Assembly (NCBI GenBank): GCA_002786025.1
Contig: NHNW01000082.1
Coordinates: 62,001-126,000 of the forward strand
Length of the DNA stretch: 64,000 nucleotides
Reading direction: 5' to 3'
Source: Zasmidium citrigriseum
Taxonomy: Eukaryota > Ascomycota > Dothideomycetes > Mycosphaerellales > Mycosphaerellaceae
Shown: piece after piece, positions 10,053-22,900 of the stretch
Position numbering within the stretch: position 1 is the stretch's first letter
Layout of the letters: the number at the start of each line of letters is the position of its first letter
Notes under the pieces: generated by a model
Database searches by the model: none
Seen by the model: only the letters and a program-made list of their open reading frames with translations
What the model was told of the DNA's origin: nothing
Position numbers and translations under genes: made by a program

Positions 10053-11609
10053 ATGACGCCGTTTCGTGTTTGCGATGCATGCTCCATACGCCGCGTCAAG
10101 TGTGACGGCCAAGCGCCATGTTCGCGATGCGTGTCTTCATCGCTGGAATGCCAGAGACTACGCAAGAGAAAGAAGATGGGACCGAAGAACGTCCACCGAA
10201 GGACACTCCACCGTCTTGCATCTGCTGGCGTCCATAAACGATCGGAGAGCCAGGCGAACCTCTTCGAGAACGGATATCAAGACCAAGAACCGCCAACGAC
10301 CTCTCGAAGCCTCGAAGCCAATGGCCTGGTTCCATTGGCTGTCTTGGAGACCTATCTCGAGATCTACCGCCGCAAAATGTATCAGGTCTGGCCAGTGATC
10401 GACATCAATGAACTTGTTGGACGCTTGAGAGGTTCTCCTGTCGACAACGAAGCATACATGCTGGCCTTGAGCGTCTGCACTGCCACCATACTGCAGTTAC
10501 AGCTTGCTGTTGTTGACAGTGAGATGTTGGCGCCGCAGTCTTGCATTGATGAGGTTGAGCACATGCGCAGCCAGTCTCGTTATCGGCGGAAACCGACATT
10601 GTCTTCTCTCTTGACTAGTTTCTTCTTACACATTTCCTATTTACACTTCGAACAACAGGCCGTCAGCACCCTGCTGCTGAGAGAAGCCATCACAATGCTA
10701 CATCTTCTAAACCTGCACCAGCCGAGTCATTACGAAGACTTGGACCGTTCGACCACACAGGCTCACCTACGCATTTTATGGCTGCTTTTCATCACGGAAC
10801 GGTACGCCTGGATATGAGATGGCAAAGCGCCAGATGGCGATGCAATGACTCTGAAAACATTACTGACGGACTGCAGAGCTCATGCAAGACAATACGATGT
10901 TCCATGCACCCTCAGCATCTTGTCTGGTTTACCGCCGTTACAGCAAGACGATACTCTTCCAGATTCGTCTGCCTTTACTTGTCTCTGCAGTATGTTTACG
11001 GCTTTCGACAGCGCCGGTTCCAACGGTACAGACGACATTGTGGCTGCGGATCAGCAACTGGCGACAATGCCGCCGTGGTCTCGACTCTACAACAGCGTAC
11101 AGCAAGCCGATCTAGCTGTCACTCGGCAGTGGATGCGCTTGTTGCTATGGAAGACCGCTGTGCCCAGACTCGCCATGACCGCGCAAGCTTCAGGGACCCT
11201 GAACAGTGTCGTCTTTCCCGTTCAGGTTGCTCGAGATCTGCTCTCAAGCATCACGCTGCTTTCAATGGACGCGCTTGAAGCTCACGGGCCGGGGATGGAG
11301 CTGAAGCTGTTCACGATGGCAACATCACTGGCCGATGTCATGACCTGTGTGCCTACGCACAGTGCCGTGGTTTCTGAGTTCGGCGCCTTGGACTGCTTGA
11401 TGCAAATCTCTGAGAAATTGCAAAGCTTTCGAGGCGGCACGGAAGCTGTCATGTCTGTTCTGCGGGAGCGATTCGTTGAGATCGGTCTAGATCGGGTCCC
11501 AACTCGCCAAATCGCTGGACTCAGCCCAGCATCTGATGAGAGCCAGTTCTCCGAAACGTCGCCGGACGCTGTGGCGAGCGTTGTGGAGCTGGACGAGAAC
11601 ACTACTTGA
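10053..11609 (+). CDS. Zn2Cys6 transcription factor, MalR/MAL-activator-like
   Basis: Two exons (10053-10801, 10877-11609) join across a 75-bp intron with a TACTGAC branch site to give 493 aa. The N-terminal binuclear zinc cluster is complete: Cys7-x2-Cys10-x6-Cys17-x5-Cys23-x2-Cys26-x6-Cys33, followed by a basic linker (RLRKRKK). The middle region has the fungal-TF homology pattern around PLAVLETYLEIYRRKMYQVW and LRILWLLFITERAHA, the latter formed only after splicing. The ERAHARQ context resembles the ERAYA element of MAL activators and fungal MalR/AmyR-group regulators. Placed downstream of alpha-glucosidase and sugar transporter, it probably activates them in response to maltose. Nuclear location and target set are inference. 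Confidence 0.88.
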
Positions 11610-12205
11610 AGGAGGGACTGTGCGAATTCTATCGACTTCTACGTATCTGACAAGTCTGGTCGGCCAGCAGAAATGTTGCCTTGAGTCCTGATAGAAGGAG
11701 ACCTTCTCCAGGAGTCGTGTGATCAGATGCATGGTAAGAGGTCGTTGAGGGAGCCAGTTCTCGAGCGCACGAGAACGACCCAGACGTGGAGACGAGTTAC
11801 TCAAACTGGGACGCTCGTGCTGGACAAGTCTTCCTGTTTTGAATGATACATTGGTTCGTCTCGTGAGAAATGTGAATTGCCTCAGGCATAAGACGTTCAT
11901 CTCGGGGTCCGACCAATCCGAGGCAACCCTGTATACGACCTCGCATGAACACCACGCAAGAGGCTTTGGAGCTATACCAACTGCAGGCATAGGGTTTGGC
12001 AATCGCAGCCGCATGACCAGGAACCGACATCATGGGGGCCAAGGACATCCCAGCCGCGCTCTTGCTGAGATCATCCTTCTCGACCCTTCCGTATCGAACA
12101 TCAAACATCACTGCCATCCCGAAGCTCACCTCTGCACTATAGAGATGAATACAACCCCTGCCTAGAACCTGGATACCACGCACGTTGGACCTTCTTCGCC
12201 GCATC
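11610..12205. other. Intergenic region upstream of the sedolisin gene
   Basis: 596 bp between two same-strand genes. Minus-strand open frames here have no start context, splice logic or recognisable domains. I see no RNA gene or mobile element. Confidence 0.4.
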
Positions 12206-14054
12206 ATGAAGGCAATATTCCTAAAATTTCTCGCTATTCAAGCTGCAGTCGCGGCAGTTGTCAAAAGAGCACCTACAGACCACGGCTGGCAGCGTATCTC
12301 ACCGGCTCCCCGGGATGGCTCGATCAGACTCCACATCGCCGTGCGGCAAGCAGATGGCGGGCAAGCAGTTGAGCAACAACTCCTAAAAGCCTCCGATCCG
12401 AAACACCCATCGTTCCGGCAACACCTAACTGCCGAAGAAGTCGCCCATTTGTCGCAGCCATCGCACGCGAGCGTTGATGCCGTGCAGTCTTGGTTGCAGA
12501 GACATGGGCTCACGAGAACGGAGGTGCTGCCGCATGGGATTTGCGAGGTTGAGACGACGATTAAAGCGGCCGAATATTTGCTCAACGCCAGCTATCACGT
12601 TTTCTCGGATGGAGAGAAGACGATCATGCGAACGGAGATGTATCATTTGCCTGATGACCTGGCCCGGCATGTTGACTTTGTGACGCCGACCATCATATTT
12701 CCGAGGCCGTCGAAGAAGGGGGAATCTCATCATCAGCTGCTGAAGAGGGCAGATCTTGCTGAGACCATCCAGAAGCGAGCTTCCTGTGGATCCGACGACT
12801 ACTCAACACCGACTTGTATCAGACAAGTCTATAACATCAATTACAACGCTACTCCAAACCGCACGACCTTCGCCGTCTTTGCCACTGAGGGGGCATCTGC
12901 AACCTACGACCAGGGCAGTCTGCTAAAGTACCTCGAGAAATACAACAAACCAGCTGCAGCCGCCAGGCCATCCTATACCATTAATGGAGCTGGCGATCCG
13001 GCCAATGAGGGAGGCCTGGAAGCCAATTTCGAAGTGGCACTCAATACCCAGGTCTTGCTCGGTCTTGCTTGGCCAGCTCAAGGGATCTTGTACAATAGAG
13101 GAGGTGTGTTCGGTCCCAACGTTGGAGCAGAATATGACCGTTTTGTGATGTTCCTCACGGAGCTGATGAATAACGAGACGGTCCCGAGTGTGGTATCTTT
13201 CTCGGAATCGCAGCCAGAAGACCTCATGGATCGAGACTACGCCCTTCGACTCTGCAACATGATGGCAGCAATTGGCAATCGCGGCGTGACGCTGCTCTTT
13301 TCCAGCGGGAACAATGGGGCAAATGGTATATCTCACCCTATGCCAATTACTCAACACCAAGCTGACCTTCTTTCCAGGTGACAATGCCTCCAACGACCCA
13401 CCCCACAAAGCAATCTTCGAGCCCAAGTTTCCCGCCTCCTGCCTCTGGGTCACAGCAGTCGGCGGCACAACCAACCTCGCCGATGAGCAAGCAGCAACTA
13501 AGAGCACCATCCCCTTCCTCTCCAGCATCGGCGGCTACGTGGCCTCCGGCGGCGGCTTCAGCAACTACTTCCCGGCCCCGAGCTGGCAATACAACGCCAC
13601 AACCTCCTACATCAACTCCCACGTCCCCGACTCCTACCGCACCGAATCCGGCTTCTCGCCCTACGGCCGCGGCATTCCGGACGTCAGCGCTTTCAGCACA
13701 CAATTCCCGACTTTCGTCAGTGGGTTCAGTGTTCCCATCGGCGGGACCAGTGCTGCCGCGCCGACTTGGGCTGCGATCATTACTTTGCTCAATGACTACC
13801 AAGCGAGTAAAGGACGGCCGAACTTGGGGTTTATCAATCCGTGGTTGTATAGTTTGAAGTATGGGCTGAAGGATATCACCAAAGGAGGAAATAATAAGGG
13901 GGATTGCTCGTGGTTGAGGGGATGTCGGTTGGAGAAGACGCTGGGGTATGATGTTACGGAGGGGTGGGATCCTGTTACGGGGTTGGGGAGTCCGATTTTT
14001 GGGGATTTGGTTAGGGCTTTGGATGATCCGAGTGCGGCGGCGAGTCCGCCTTGA
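12206..14054 (+). CDS. Secreted sedolisin-family (S53, tripeptidyl-peptidase-like) protein with altered acidic residues
   Basis: Two exons (12206-13325, 13378-14054; intron 13326-13377) encode 598 aa. A signal peptide (MKAIFLKFLAIQAAVAAVV) and KR site are followed by a pro-kumamolisin-type prodomain (to about residue 195) and the S53 catalytic domain. Serine is present in GTSAAAPTWAA (Ser498), and the C-terminal calcium-site pattern DITKG ... DVTEGWDPVTGLGSP is kept. The usual Glu-x3-Asp pair is not: the sequence reads Glu272-x3-Glu276 or Glu276-x3-Asn280, and the SGDxG motif carrying the oxyanion Asp reads SSGNNG with Asn369. Fold and secretion are well supported; peptidase activity is doubtful. 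It would act in the acidic extracellular space. Confidence 0.87.
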
Positions 14055-14162
14055 GAGGAGATAGGGGAGAGGGTTGGGAATATGTTGGTAGGGAAGTTAA
14101 TGTCTATGACCCCATCAGTGATACGATTTGGATAATCTCTCTTCCTTATGGCATTCTGTTTC

Positions 14163-15935
14163 TCAAGCAAACCCCAGGACTTTCTGCACCTCGCCCAGAG
14201 CGCCGAACAGAGCATTATCGTGATACCTCCTCCCAATAAGCTGCAAATTGATCGGGGCGCCAACGAAATCGTCTCCCTGATCTCTCCATAATTTCTCCAC
14301 GTGCATACACTTCTCGCTCAGCGGTTTGTAACTCCCGGCATACTTCTCCCCTTTCTCCACTTTTAGGCCTGTCGGAAACACCGCAGCCGGGTAATCGACG
14401 AAATTCCACAGCGCCGTATAGTTCCAATAGTACGCAGTATCATGCTTACTCGCCGGACCAACAAAACACGGCGCCAGCACGACGTCGACATCTTGCGCGT
14501 TCCAGGACTCTAGAAAGGCGATGCGGAAAACGTCGCGGGTCACGCGCATGGCGGAGACTTCGCTGGCTGTCTTCTCATGCTCTGGACCCAAAACAGGCGA
14601 GAGAACAGTCTTTGTCAGTGGGTGCATCGGTTCGCCAGTCTTAGCCAGAGCGGCTTTGGTTTGCAGGCCGTTGTCGGGCCAGTACATCTCGCCGATGAGG
14701 CGCATGGCTTCGGCGGTTTTGTAAGGTGTAAAAGGTTTCAGAACGAAGTTTGAGTTCCCGGCGAGTTTGTCTTGGGCCCATTTCATCGCTCGCAGGACTG
14801 GGGGTTGAGGCGTTATATCCCCGTCGTTCATCATGATCCCGATCTTTATCGGTTTGGAGGGTAATGGTGTGGAGAGACCGGTCCAGGGGAAAGGGATTAT
14901 CCGCGGGTCGGTTAGGTGTTGGTTTGAGGAGACCATTATGTGCATGTAGAGGTCCATGTCGCGGAGGGTGCGGGTCATGGGGCCTGTGGAGCAGAGGACG
15001 TTCAACTCGGCGGGGAAGCCGAGGGGAAGGAAGTCCTGCATTGTGAGGGTGTAGGAGGTGGGTTTGAAGCCTTGGATTCCGCAGAAGGCGGAGGGGCCGC
15101 GGATTGAGCCGCCCTGCAAAGACAGTCAGCGGGAATGTTTTGGACGGGTGTTGGAAGAGTGCGTACGATGTCTGTACCAAGACCGAGAACGGAGCCCTTC
15201 ATTGCGATGAGGGCGGATTCGCCACCTAGAGATTGGACATCAGAATACGTAGATTACTTCGGGGCTTCGGGGATGCTGCTTACCAGTCGATCCGCCAGCA
15301 GACAGATGAATGTTGTGAGGATTGTTGACTCTCCCCATGAAGCCATCACTCTCCAGATGCATGATACCTTGAGGCTGATTGGTCTTGACATAAAAGACAG
15401 CACCGGCGTCGCGAAGGATTTTGATCATCAACGAGTCCTTGTCGTTGTATGATCTCGTCGACAGGTAGCCATAGCTGGAATAGTGACCAGCAAGCATCAT
15501 GTGCTCTTTTACACTGACGGGAACGCCATGCAACGGACCGACGGTCTTTCCATTCTTCTCCAGATAGTCATCGAGATACCTGGCCCGCTCGATAGCCTCG
15601 TCCATGAAGAATTGGGTAAGACAGCATGTCAGTTGATGGGCGATTGCGGCGCGCTTGGCGAATGCTTTCGCCACAGCTACTGCAGTGTATTTCTTTGCGG
15701 CAATGGCTTGGGCCAATGAGGTAGCATCGTAGTCTTCTGTGATGGTAAGTTCTTCTTTCGTGAGGATGCCGCATGTGCGAGGGATGTCGGTGACGTCGGC
15801 TGGGACGTTGTCGGCCAGGCTTTCCGGGAGGTGATATTCGGGCGGTATGGATGCATGAAGCTCCTGAACGAGACGTTGTCTTTCTTGCTCGAACTTGTCA
15901 GTACCCTTAGGTACCGGGACTGTCTGGATCAACAT
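14163..15935 (-). CDS. Amidase-signature enzyme (acetamidase/FAAH-like)
   Basis: Three exons (15935-15284, 15225-15167, 15113-14163) give 553 aa; introns are 15226-15283 (GTAAGC) and 15114-15166 (GTACGC, GCTGAC branch). The amidase signature forms across both splice sites: Lys143 in VSVKEHM, cis-Ser216 in AGGSTGGESA and nucleophile Ser240 in GLGTDIGGSIRGP, with the 24-residue serine spacing of this family. It hydrolyses a carboxamide to acid and ammonia; the natural substrate is not readable. There is no signal peptide from the chosen ATG. The frame stays open upstream to 16289 and has another ATG at 16247, but that extension is low-complexity and unlike the family, so I start at 15935. It is convergent with the sedolisin gene. 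Confidence 0.9.
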
Positions 15936-17109
15936 CGCTTCAGTCGTGGAGGTCGAAGCTGATGTTCTGCGTGAAAGGGTTGAGACGGAGAAGTTGTAGG
16001 AGATAAGAGAGGAAGCTATGCTGAAGATATACAAATCTTGACTCCGCCGAAGCCTGGCTCCTCTTGATGGATCACCCTGGGCTTGTGATTCGTAGGGAGG
16101 AGTAGAAGCCTGGCTGCGATCGAGAGTCTGATAAAGCTGTTTGAGCGAGCGGCGGCCCTTCGGCCATTCAGTACTTGCTCCAACCGTGAAGCACCTGCTT
16201 GCTTGCAGTCCTGAGCGGTCGAATAGAGCGTGTTTCGCATATGTCATTGATTTGCTTTCCACGTTTCCGTTCGACCGTACGAGTGCCACACGGCCAGCGA
16301 GCTCGATAGGCGAGATAAGAGATCCACTCGAACTAGACTTGGCCGGGACGGAGACAACATTTCGGATTCGGAATGCGCAGAACCGGGTAGCTATCAGGCT
16401 TGTGCAACAAGATATGGGCAGTCAACAGTACATGTTGTGACCTGTGACTGTACTTACAGGTATGTATCTCGATCATTAGGTCATGACCAGCAGTAGGGCG
16501 TAGGGGAATCTTCACCCGACCGCGTGGAGTTCCCGACTTCACACTCTGACCATCGGCCCAACAGTCTGGGCAGAAGAGGTGTGTGAAGGTTCCGTATGTG
16601 CGTGTGTAAAAGGAGTATTGTCTGTTGAGAGTCCTGGCTGGCCGTTTGTTCTGCTCTGGCAGAAGCAGAGGGGTGTCTGGCAAAAGAAGGATCTCTCGGA
16701 CTGATTTATCGAAAGCCAGTAATCCGAGTGGTCCCGGTGGAAGAGACGTGCTGGACGAGCCATTTGACAGTCCGCATGCGATGCTAAGGATGAATGTGAA
16801 GATGAAGTGAAGATGTGAGAGCAGTTTCGCTGATTCTGTTGGTGAATGCTTTCTCGGCTGAATTCCAAACTCTAAAACAGCGCGAGCAAACGCGCTAGAC
16901 CGGATTAGAATCTGTCAATAACGACATGTGGTCGGCCTGAAGCGGCCACCTCCTCGACTTCATCGCGATACTTATCCAACAGCGTCCTTTGGTGCTCCAA
17001 CGAGGGCCTAGAGGACGTGTCATTATTGCTTTCTCGGCCAAGTCACTTCTTGATCCATAGCCTGGAGTGCGGGCGTTATTGCAGGGATTATTCAGCGACC
17101 TCCGCCACA
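15936..17109. other. Divergent intergenic region, amidase / F-box gene
   Basis: About 1.17 kb between divergent genes. The amidase frame remains open to 16289 without recognisable sequence, probably 5' leader. Other open frames on both strands (for example near 16333-16868) show nothing recognisable. Confidence 0.4.
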
Positions 17110-19856
17110 ATGACCACCTTCAATTTACTGACCGAGCTTCCGGAGGAGCTGCTACAAGAAGTACTCGAAAGAATTGGAAAATCGCACTTGGGCTCGCTGA
17201 GTCTTGTCTCGAAATGGTGTTATCAAGTCGCGGCCCCGCTCATCTGGAGGGAGGTCGAACTCGTGGATTGCCGGACTCACCACGAAGACTGCTTCGATGA
17301 ACATGATGATACTCCTATCATCCGGAAGCTTCTGCTGCTTGCCAAGTACGTGCTACACACATCCTTAAGTTATGGGCAGATTTTATGTAACGATCTTGAT
17401 CTTTGCCCCGCCCTTTCTAAGCCCGCTCACCTCATGGCAAGCACTTCGAATGCTAACTTCTATCAGCAAGCCGTTACTCGCATCATCAGTGCAGATGCTC
17501 ACCCACAGATGTCACCTTCCGCCTCCTGCAATCTTCTCGGAGCTACCTCTGAATCCCTTCAGTGGCCAGACATTATCATCAGACCCCAGAACCATCCGAC
17601 TCGTTCAACATGCTGTCGCCCAAATGACGCATGTACATACACTACGCATCATCCTCGGCCACGCAAGTCTCACGGACGCTCTTTTGCGATGTTTCTTTGA
17701 CGCAAATCGATACACGCCAGAGAGTGGATGTATTCCCATCCGCAAGCTATGGTTGGAGAATTGCCGGTTCAGCGCTGGTCTCGATCCAGAGGTAGAGTCG
17801 CACCCATACGATCTACCACTTCAGCTCGAGTTTGCAGGGCTTGAGTCCGTCCGCTTTCGACGACTGCACATTCGACCAAATACGGCATACGACTGGTCGA
17901 GAGAAGGCGTGGTCTACGCTCGCGGTGGTAGAGGCCGGGAAATGCAGGATGGCACCGGCGGCTATTACATCACCACCATCAACGACTTCAGCGAGGAATT
18001 TCGTGTCGGAAACGAACATCTAATATGGCTGGCGAATGGCCGGGTGTATCATCCTCCGGACGGTCAGCCTGTGGTCGATCTGGGACCTTCTCCTCTGGAA
18101 AAGTTGTTCGAGAAAGCGCATCATTGGGATGACTTGATCTACCTCAACCTGCCCGCCTCAACCTTTTTGACTCTTCCGGACGACGTGCAGCAAATGTCCA
18201 CCATGTCATACCACGATCGTGCTGTACTGGCTTATCGTGGACAGTCTCTGGATGCTGCATATGAAGACCTGGAGAGGCAGCCCATCGGATTTCCTCTGCA
18301 AAGGGACAAGCTCCTGACCCGGACCAAGGCCTACAACGAGATGCAGCGCGAGCAGGCTCCACATTCGGCTGTCACGGGCATATTGCTCGCGAATGTAGGC
18401 GCTACCCTGACTTCGCTCACTCTGGACTGGATACTCAGTATGCCCATGACCTGGAACTCGCATAGTGACGACGCAGCTTGGATTGAAATGTTTTGGGCCC
18501 TGCTTGATCTTCGATTTCCGCATCTACGTGCTTTTCAGTTTCGGAACGGCGTGGTGGCTGATACTTTGCTGCCGAATGAACTCCTTCTTCTAGATCGCGG
18601 ACTCCGAAACTCACCAACAGCTAATGAGCCTCTTCCACCCGAAGATGCCGACCTCGACCTTGAGCCCTTCAAGACTGCTGGCTTGGGGTTCATGGAGGCC
18701 CACCCAAAGTTACAGTGCTTGGCCTGGCCGATGACACACTTCTTTGCGTCGGGTAATGTACCAGCAGATCTCATGCCCCGTGTACAGGCAGTAATTGAGA
18801 ATCTTGGCCGCAATCTCGTTGATCTGCGAGTTGACAGCCTGTATTCTGGGTCTGGAGAGCGGATGAGCGAATCGTGGGGATGTCAAGACCTTGGTATGTC
18901 CCCCTACGAAGTCAAGGAGCTCGATCAATCACTGACATGATACAGAAGCGCGATCTCGAAGACGAAACTTCATCACCCTCTTCGCCTCTCAAATGACCAA
19001 ACTCGAAAGCATCAAAATCGAAGGCGGCATGCCCCGCGACGAACGCCGCGAAATCATCCGCGCCCTCCACCGCTGCCCACTCCAGAAAATTGTCATGATC
19101 GGCGTCTGCAGCACCCTAGGCAATACCTGGGGCCAAGAAGGTTCCGACATAGCGCAATCCCTAATCATGGACGATGACGGCCTGGAAGCAGAAGACAAAT
19201 CCACAATTTTCGAGCTCGGCCCCACGAAACCCCAACCACCGCCTTCTGACTTCTCCTTCACCCTCGAGCACGGCTGGGAAGGCAGTACGCCAATGCTACA
19301 CACCCTCGCCTCTTTCCACGGCCCAACAGTCCGCGAGCTGAAATTCTGCGGCTACAAAGGCGCCCCTATACTCTTCTCCCCAACACCAATCACAACCCCC
19401 ATGCTCGCCCCCCTAAAACACTTCCCGCAACTCGAATCCCTCATCATGTCCATGTACCTCACAACGCTCTTCGAAGGCTCCCTCCGCGACACCGACATAA
19501 TCTCCTACTGGCTCAACAGCCGCAGCTCCGCCTCTACAGCCCTGGTCCGCATCACGGACGAAGAGCCCGAAGGCTGGGAGAAAGAGCTCCGCACAAAATT
19601 CGCTCCTGATGCGCTCGCTTGGCGCATCACGAATTTTGTTGGGCCTTTCTTGAGTGAAGAGGCGAAGGGACGGAAGGGCGGTGTGCATGTTAGGGCGAGC
19701 TTTTGTTTGGGCGAGAATGGGGCGCTTTTTGATGTTGATCTTTGGGTGGGGAAGGGCGTGCTGGGGAGTGATGTTTGTCTTGGGTTTGAGGGGCCGAGGG
19801 AGGAGTTTGAGGAGGGGAGGCGGAGGGGGAAGTTGGAGGGACGGAGGTGGTTTTGA
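17110..19856 (+). CDS. F-box protein, large
   Basis: Three exons (17110-17345, 17467-18893, 18946-19856) encode 857 aa; introns are 17346-17466 (121 bp, GCTAAC branch) and 18894-18945. The N-terminus is an F-box: LLTELPEELLQEVLERIG (about 5-22) continuing into LGSLSLVSKWCYQVAAPLIW. F-box proteins join a substrate to the SKP1-cullin ubiquitin ligase. The remaining 800 residues have no named domain that I recognise; scattered leucine-rich stretches (LTSLTLDWILSM, LRAFQFRNGV, LQCLAWPM) suggest a degenerate LRR-like arrangement, as in many fungal F-box proteins. Target unknown. Convergent with the PKS that follows. Confidence 0.8.
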
Positions 19857-19964
19857 TTGGGGTCGTAATGTCTTGGAGCGGTCTTGGTGATGTTGGCAGG
19901 TAGTTGGAGAAAGTAATTGGTAATGTGTTTTGGTTGAGTGTTCGACATTCTCTCATGTCTAAAG

Positions 19965-22900
19965 CTACGTGAGACTAACGCTTCGGATCCAACGGGTGAT
20001 GGCGGCTGCTGTAGTCCTCGCATCCTCTCGTAACAACGACATGTGGTTCCCAGGTACTTCCTCGACTTGGTCCGTATGAGGCCAGGCTGCTCTCCACTCC
20101 TGGCCCTCCATCTCGGCAATTGGTTCGGTCGCTTGAAGCATCAGAGTCGCTGCTGTCGTCTTTTCAATGGTGTAGTCCTGCGTAAGTCTCATGTAGTGTC
20201 CCATGGTAAGGACATCCTGGTCGCTGATATGGTCACCTAGATCCAGGATTCTTCTTCCTGGTAATGCAGCTAGCCAGTTGGGCACGTCCCTGGTGATGGA
20301 ATAAGTATCCAGTAAGACCAAGCCAGCTACAGTGCCTCTGAGTGATTGGACGAGGGCATGTGCAACTATGCCTCCTGCCGAGTATCCGACAAGTACGAAC
20401 TTCCTGCCTTGGAGCGAAGAGGCTGCGAGAGTGCGCGATAGCTGACTAACAAAAGTATCCAAGCTATCTGGTACCACGCCCGCCGGATACGTGATGTCGA
20501 AGACCTCGGATCCAGTGTCCATGAACGGTAGTACAGGCTCAAAGATGCTCTTGTCACTCAAGGCGGGGAAGAAGTCCGGCAGACAGACAATGGCAGTCCC
20601 CGACTTTCCAGGTCGAAGCTGTCGAAGGGCCACGGTGTGATTGTTGATGTCAGGCATTTTGAAGACTGGCAGCGTCAATGAAGCAATGGCAAGCATCATC
20701 AAAGCCTCACTGAAGTGTCCCGTCTTGCAAAGTTGTTGGCACACACTCGTGGCTCGCATGTCTTTTGCTTCACCGGTTCGAGGAATCTCATCAGCGTATT
20801 GCGCCAGTCTGTGCTCATCTTCCATTCTGCTGTCGTGAGCTGCTTCCTCGATCTTCTGAAGTACGAGTTGTGCCAACGCTGAGACACTCTGGACTTCGAA
20901 CAGCACGGTGCTTGGAAGATTGACTCCAGTCAACGTCAAGATCTTATTCCGAATCATTACAGCTGAAAGGGAGTCAAGACCAATCTCAGTGAATGGTACG
21001 TTGGGAAGTTGGTCGTAGCCTAGGGCGCTCGCGACCTCGTTGCGAATCAGTCGCTGAAGCTCAGGCAGACGTTCGGTCTTCGACAAAGCCATCAACTCCT
21101 TCCGTCCCGTGACGCTGCCGTTGGTGGATTTGACATCCTCGGAGATCCTCTGCAATAGAGATGGAATCTTATTCCGAATCAAAAGCGGCACAAGAACCGA
21201 CTCCGTAGACGTCAAAGCCGCATCCAGAAGCTCCATTCCCTGCTCATCGCTCAACGGCAGAAGTGGTCCGAAGTCTTTCATGTGTCCAGCCATCCCATCA
21301 GCATTCTTCCAAGGTCCCCAAGCTAACGAAAGTCCATGCAGACCTCGACTTGTGCGATGCTTTGCCAGGGCGTCGAGATATGTGTTGGCGGCGGCGTAGT
21401 TCGCTTGGCCTGGATTTCCTAGCATACCGGCTGCTGAGGAGAAGAGCACGAATGGACGTGCCTGCGGTAGCAGGCGATGGAGGTTCCAAGCGCCGTCGAC
21501 TTTGGGTTTGAGGACTTTTGAGATTCTTTCTGGTGTTAGGGAACCGAGGAGACAGTCGTCGATGACACCGGCGGTATGGAAGACGGCCGAGACCCGGGGT
21601 TCTGTGATTTGAAGGAGAGCTTCGAGTTGCTCGCAGTTGGTTACATCGCAAGCTTTGACGATGACTTGTGCATCTAGGGCGGCGAGGTCCTCAAGTACCG
21701 GACTATCCTCATTGAGCCCACCGCGACTGATCAGGAGTAGATTCTTGACTTTGTACTTTTCCACCAGGTGTCGAGCAAGCACACGGCCTAGCGCACCAGC
21801 ACCTCCAGTAATGAGCACCGTTCCGCTGAAGTCCATCTCTAGCTCTCGGGGCTGTCGAGTCTCTCGTGTGAGCTTTGGTACCAAGATGTTTCCATCACGA
21901 ATAGCAAACACAGTCTCACCAGTGGAGAGCGCGGCGTGTAGAGCATCTTCTGATCCCGTCGTCCCATCAACGTCGACTAAAGAGATGATATCGCTGGATT
22001 CGGACTGAGCAGAGCGCACGAACCCCCAGACGGCAGCAGACGCTAGATCAGGATCGTCGACGGTTGCTCTTTCGGTCACAATGACGAGTCGTTGTCGGCT
22101 TTGAGAGCTTGTGGCAATCTGCCAGTCTCGTATCGATGCATGGATGTTCTTCACAGCCTCGTGAATGTGCGCGGCAGACTTACTCTCAAGCGGGTGGGCA
22201 TCGAAGCGGATAATTCTGTCGTTTGCAACGGCGTTCTTGAGTTTCGGCTTGGGCGTAGTTGGAGACCATTCCAGCGTGAACAGATCTCCCTGTCTAGGTG
22301 CCATGGGCCGTAAGTACACGCGCCCAACTTCTGCGACCATTTGGCCCCTTGTATCGAATAGCCGGACAGAAAGTTGATCATCACCAATTTGCTGGCCGAC
22401 TGCACGCAAAATACGATCTCTCGTGGGCCAAAGACGCACGCCGGCCAGTTGGAAGGGTAGCCGGATCGGGCCTTCCTCTGGGCTCATCAACAACTGAGCG
22501 TGCATCGCAGCATCTAGAATGGCAGGATGAAACAGAAAGCTTGTTGATGACAGGGAATCTGGCATGCTCAGCTTTGCAACGAAACCATCGCTGGTACACC
22601 AAAGTTGCTGTACGCATTGGAACTCAGGGCCATATGTGATACCGGACGTAGCAAGCTCGTTGTATGAGCCAGAGATGTTGACCTCACCATTGGTAGGCCA
22701 GTCCGTATCTTGAATCCTGGCATTGTCGCTGCTTGTATCGCGACTGAGGTTGCCAGATGCGTGGTTCGTCCATTGATGTGATAGCCCTGCTCCGTGTGGT
22801 CTTGAGAATACGCTGAAGGACCGCTTGTGGTCCTGATCACGCTCTTCAACAACGATCTGCAGATCCACTTCGCCGTTTTCAGAGAGATCAAGTGGCGTCA

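Noticed and set aside
15936..16289. N-terminal extension of the amidase, with an ATG at 16247
   Set aside because: Open but low-complexity; family members start close to the ATG chosen at 15935.
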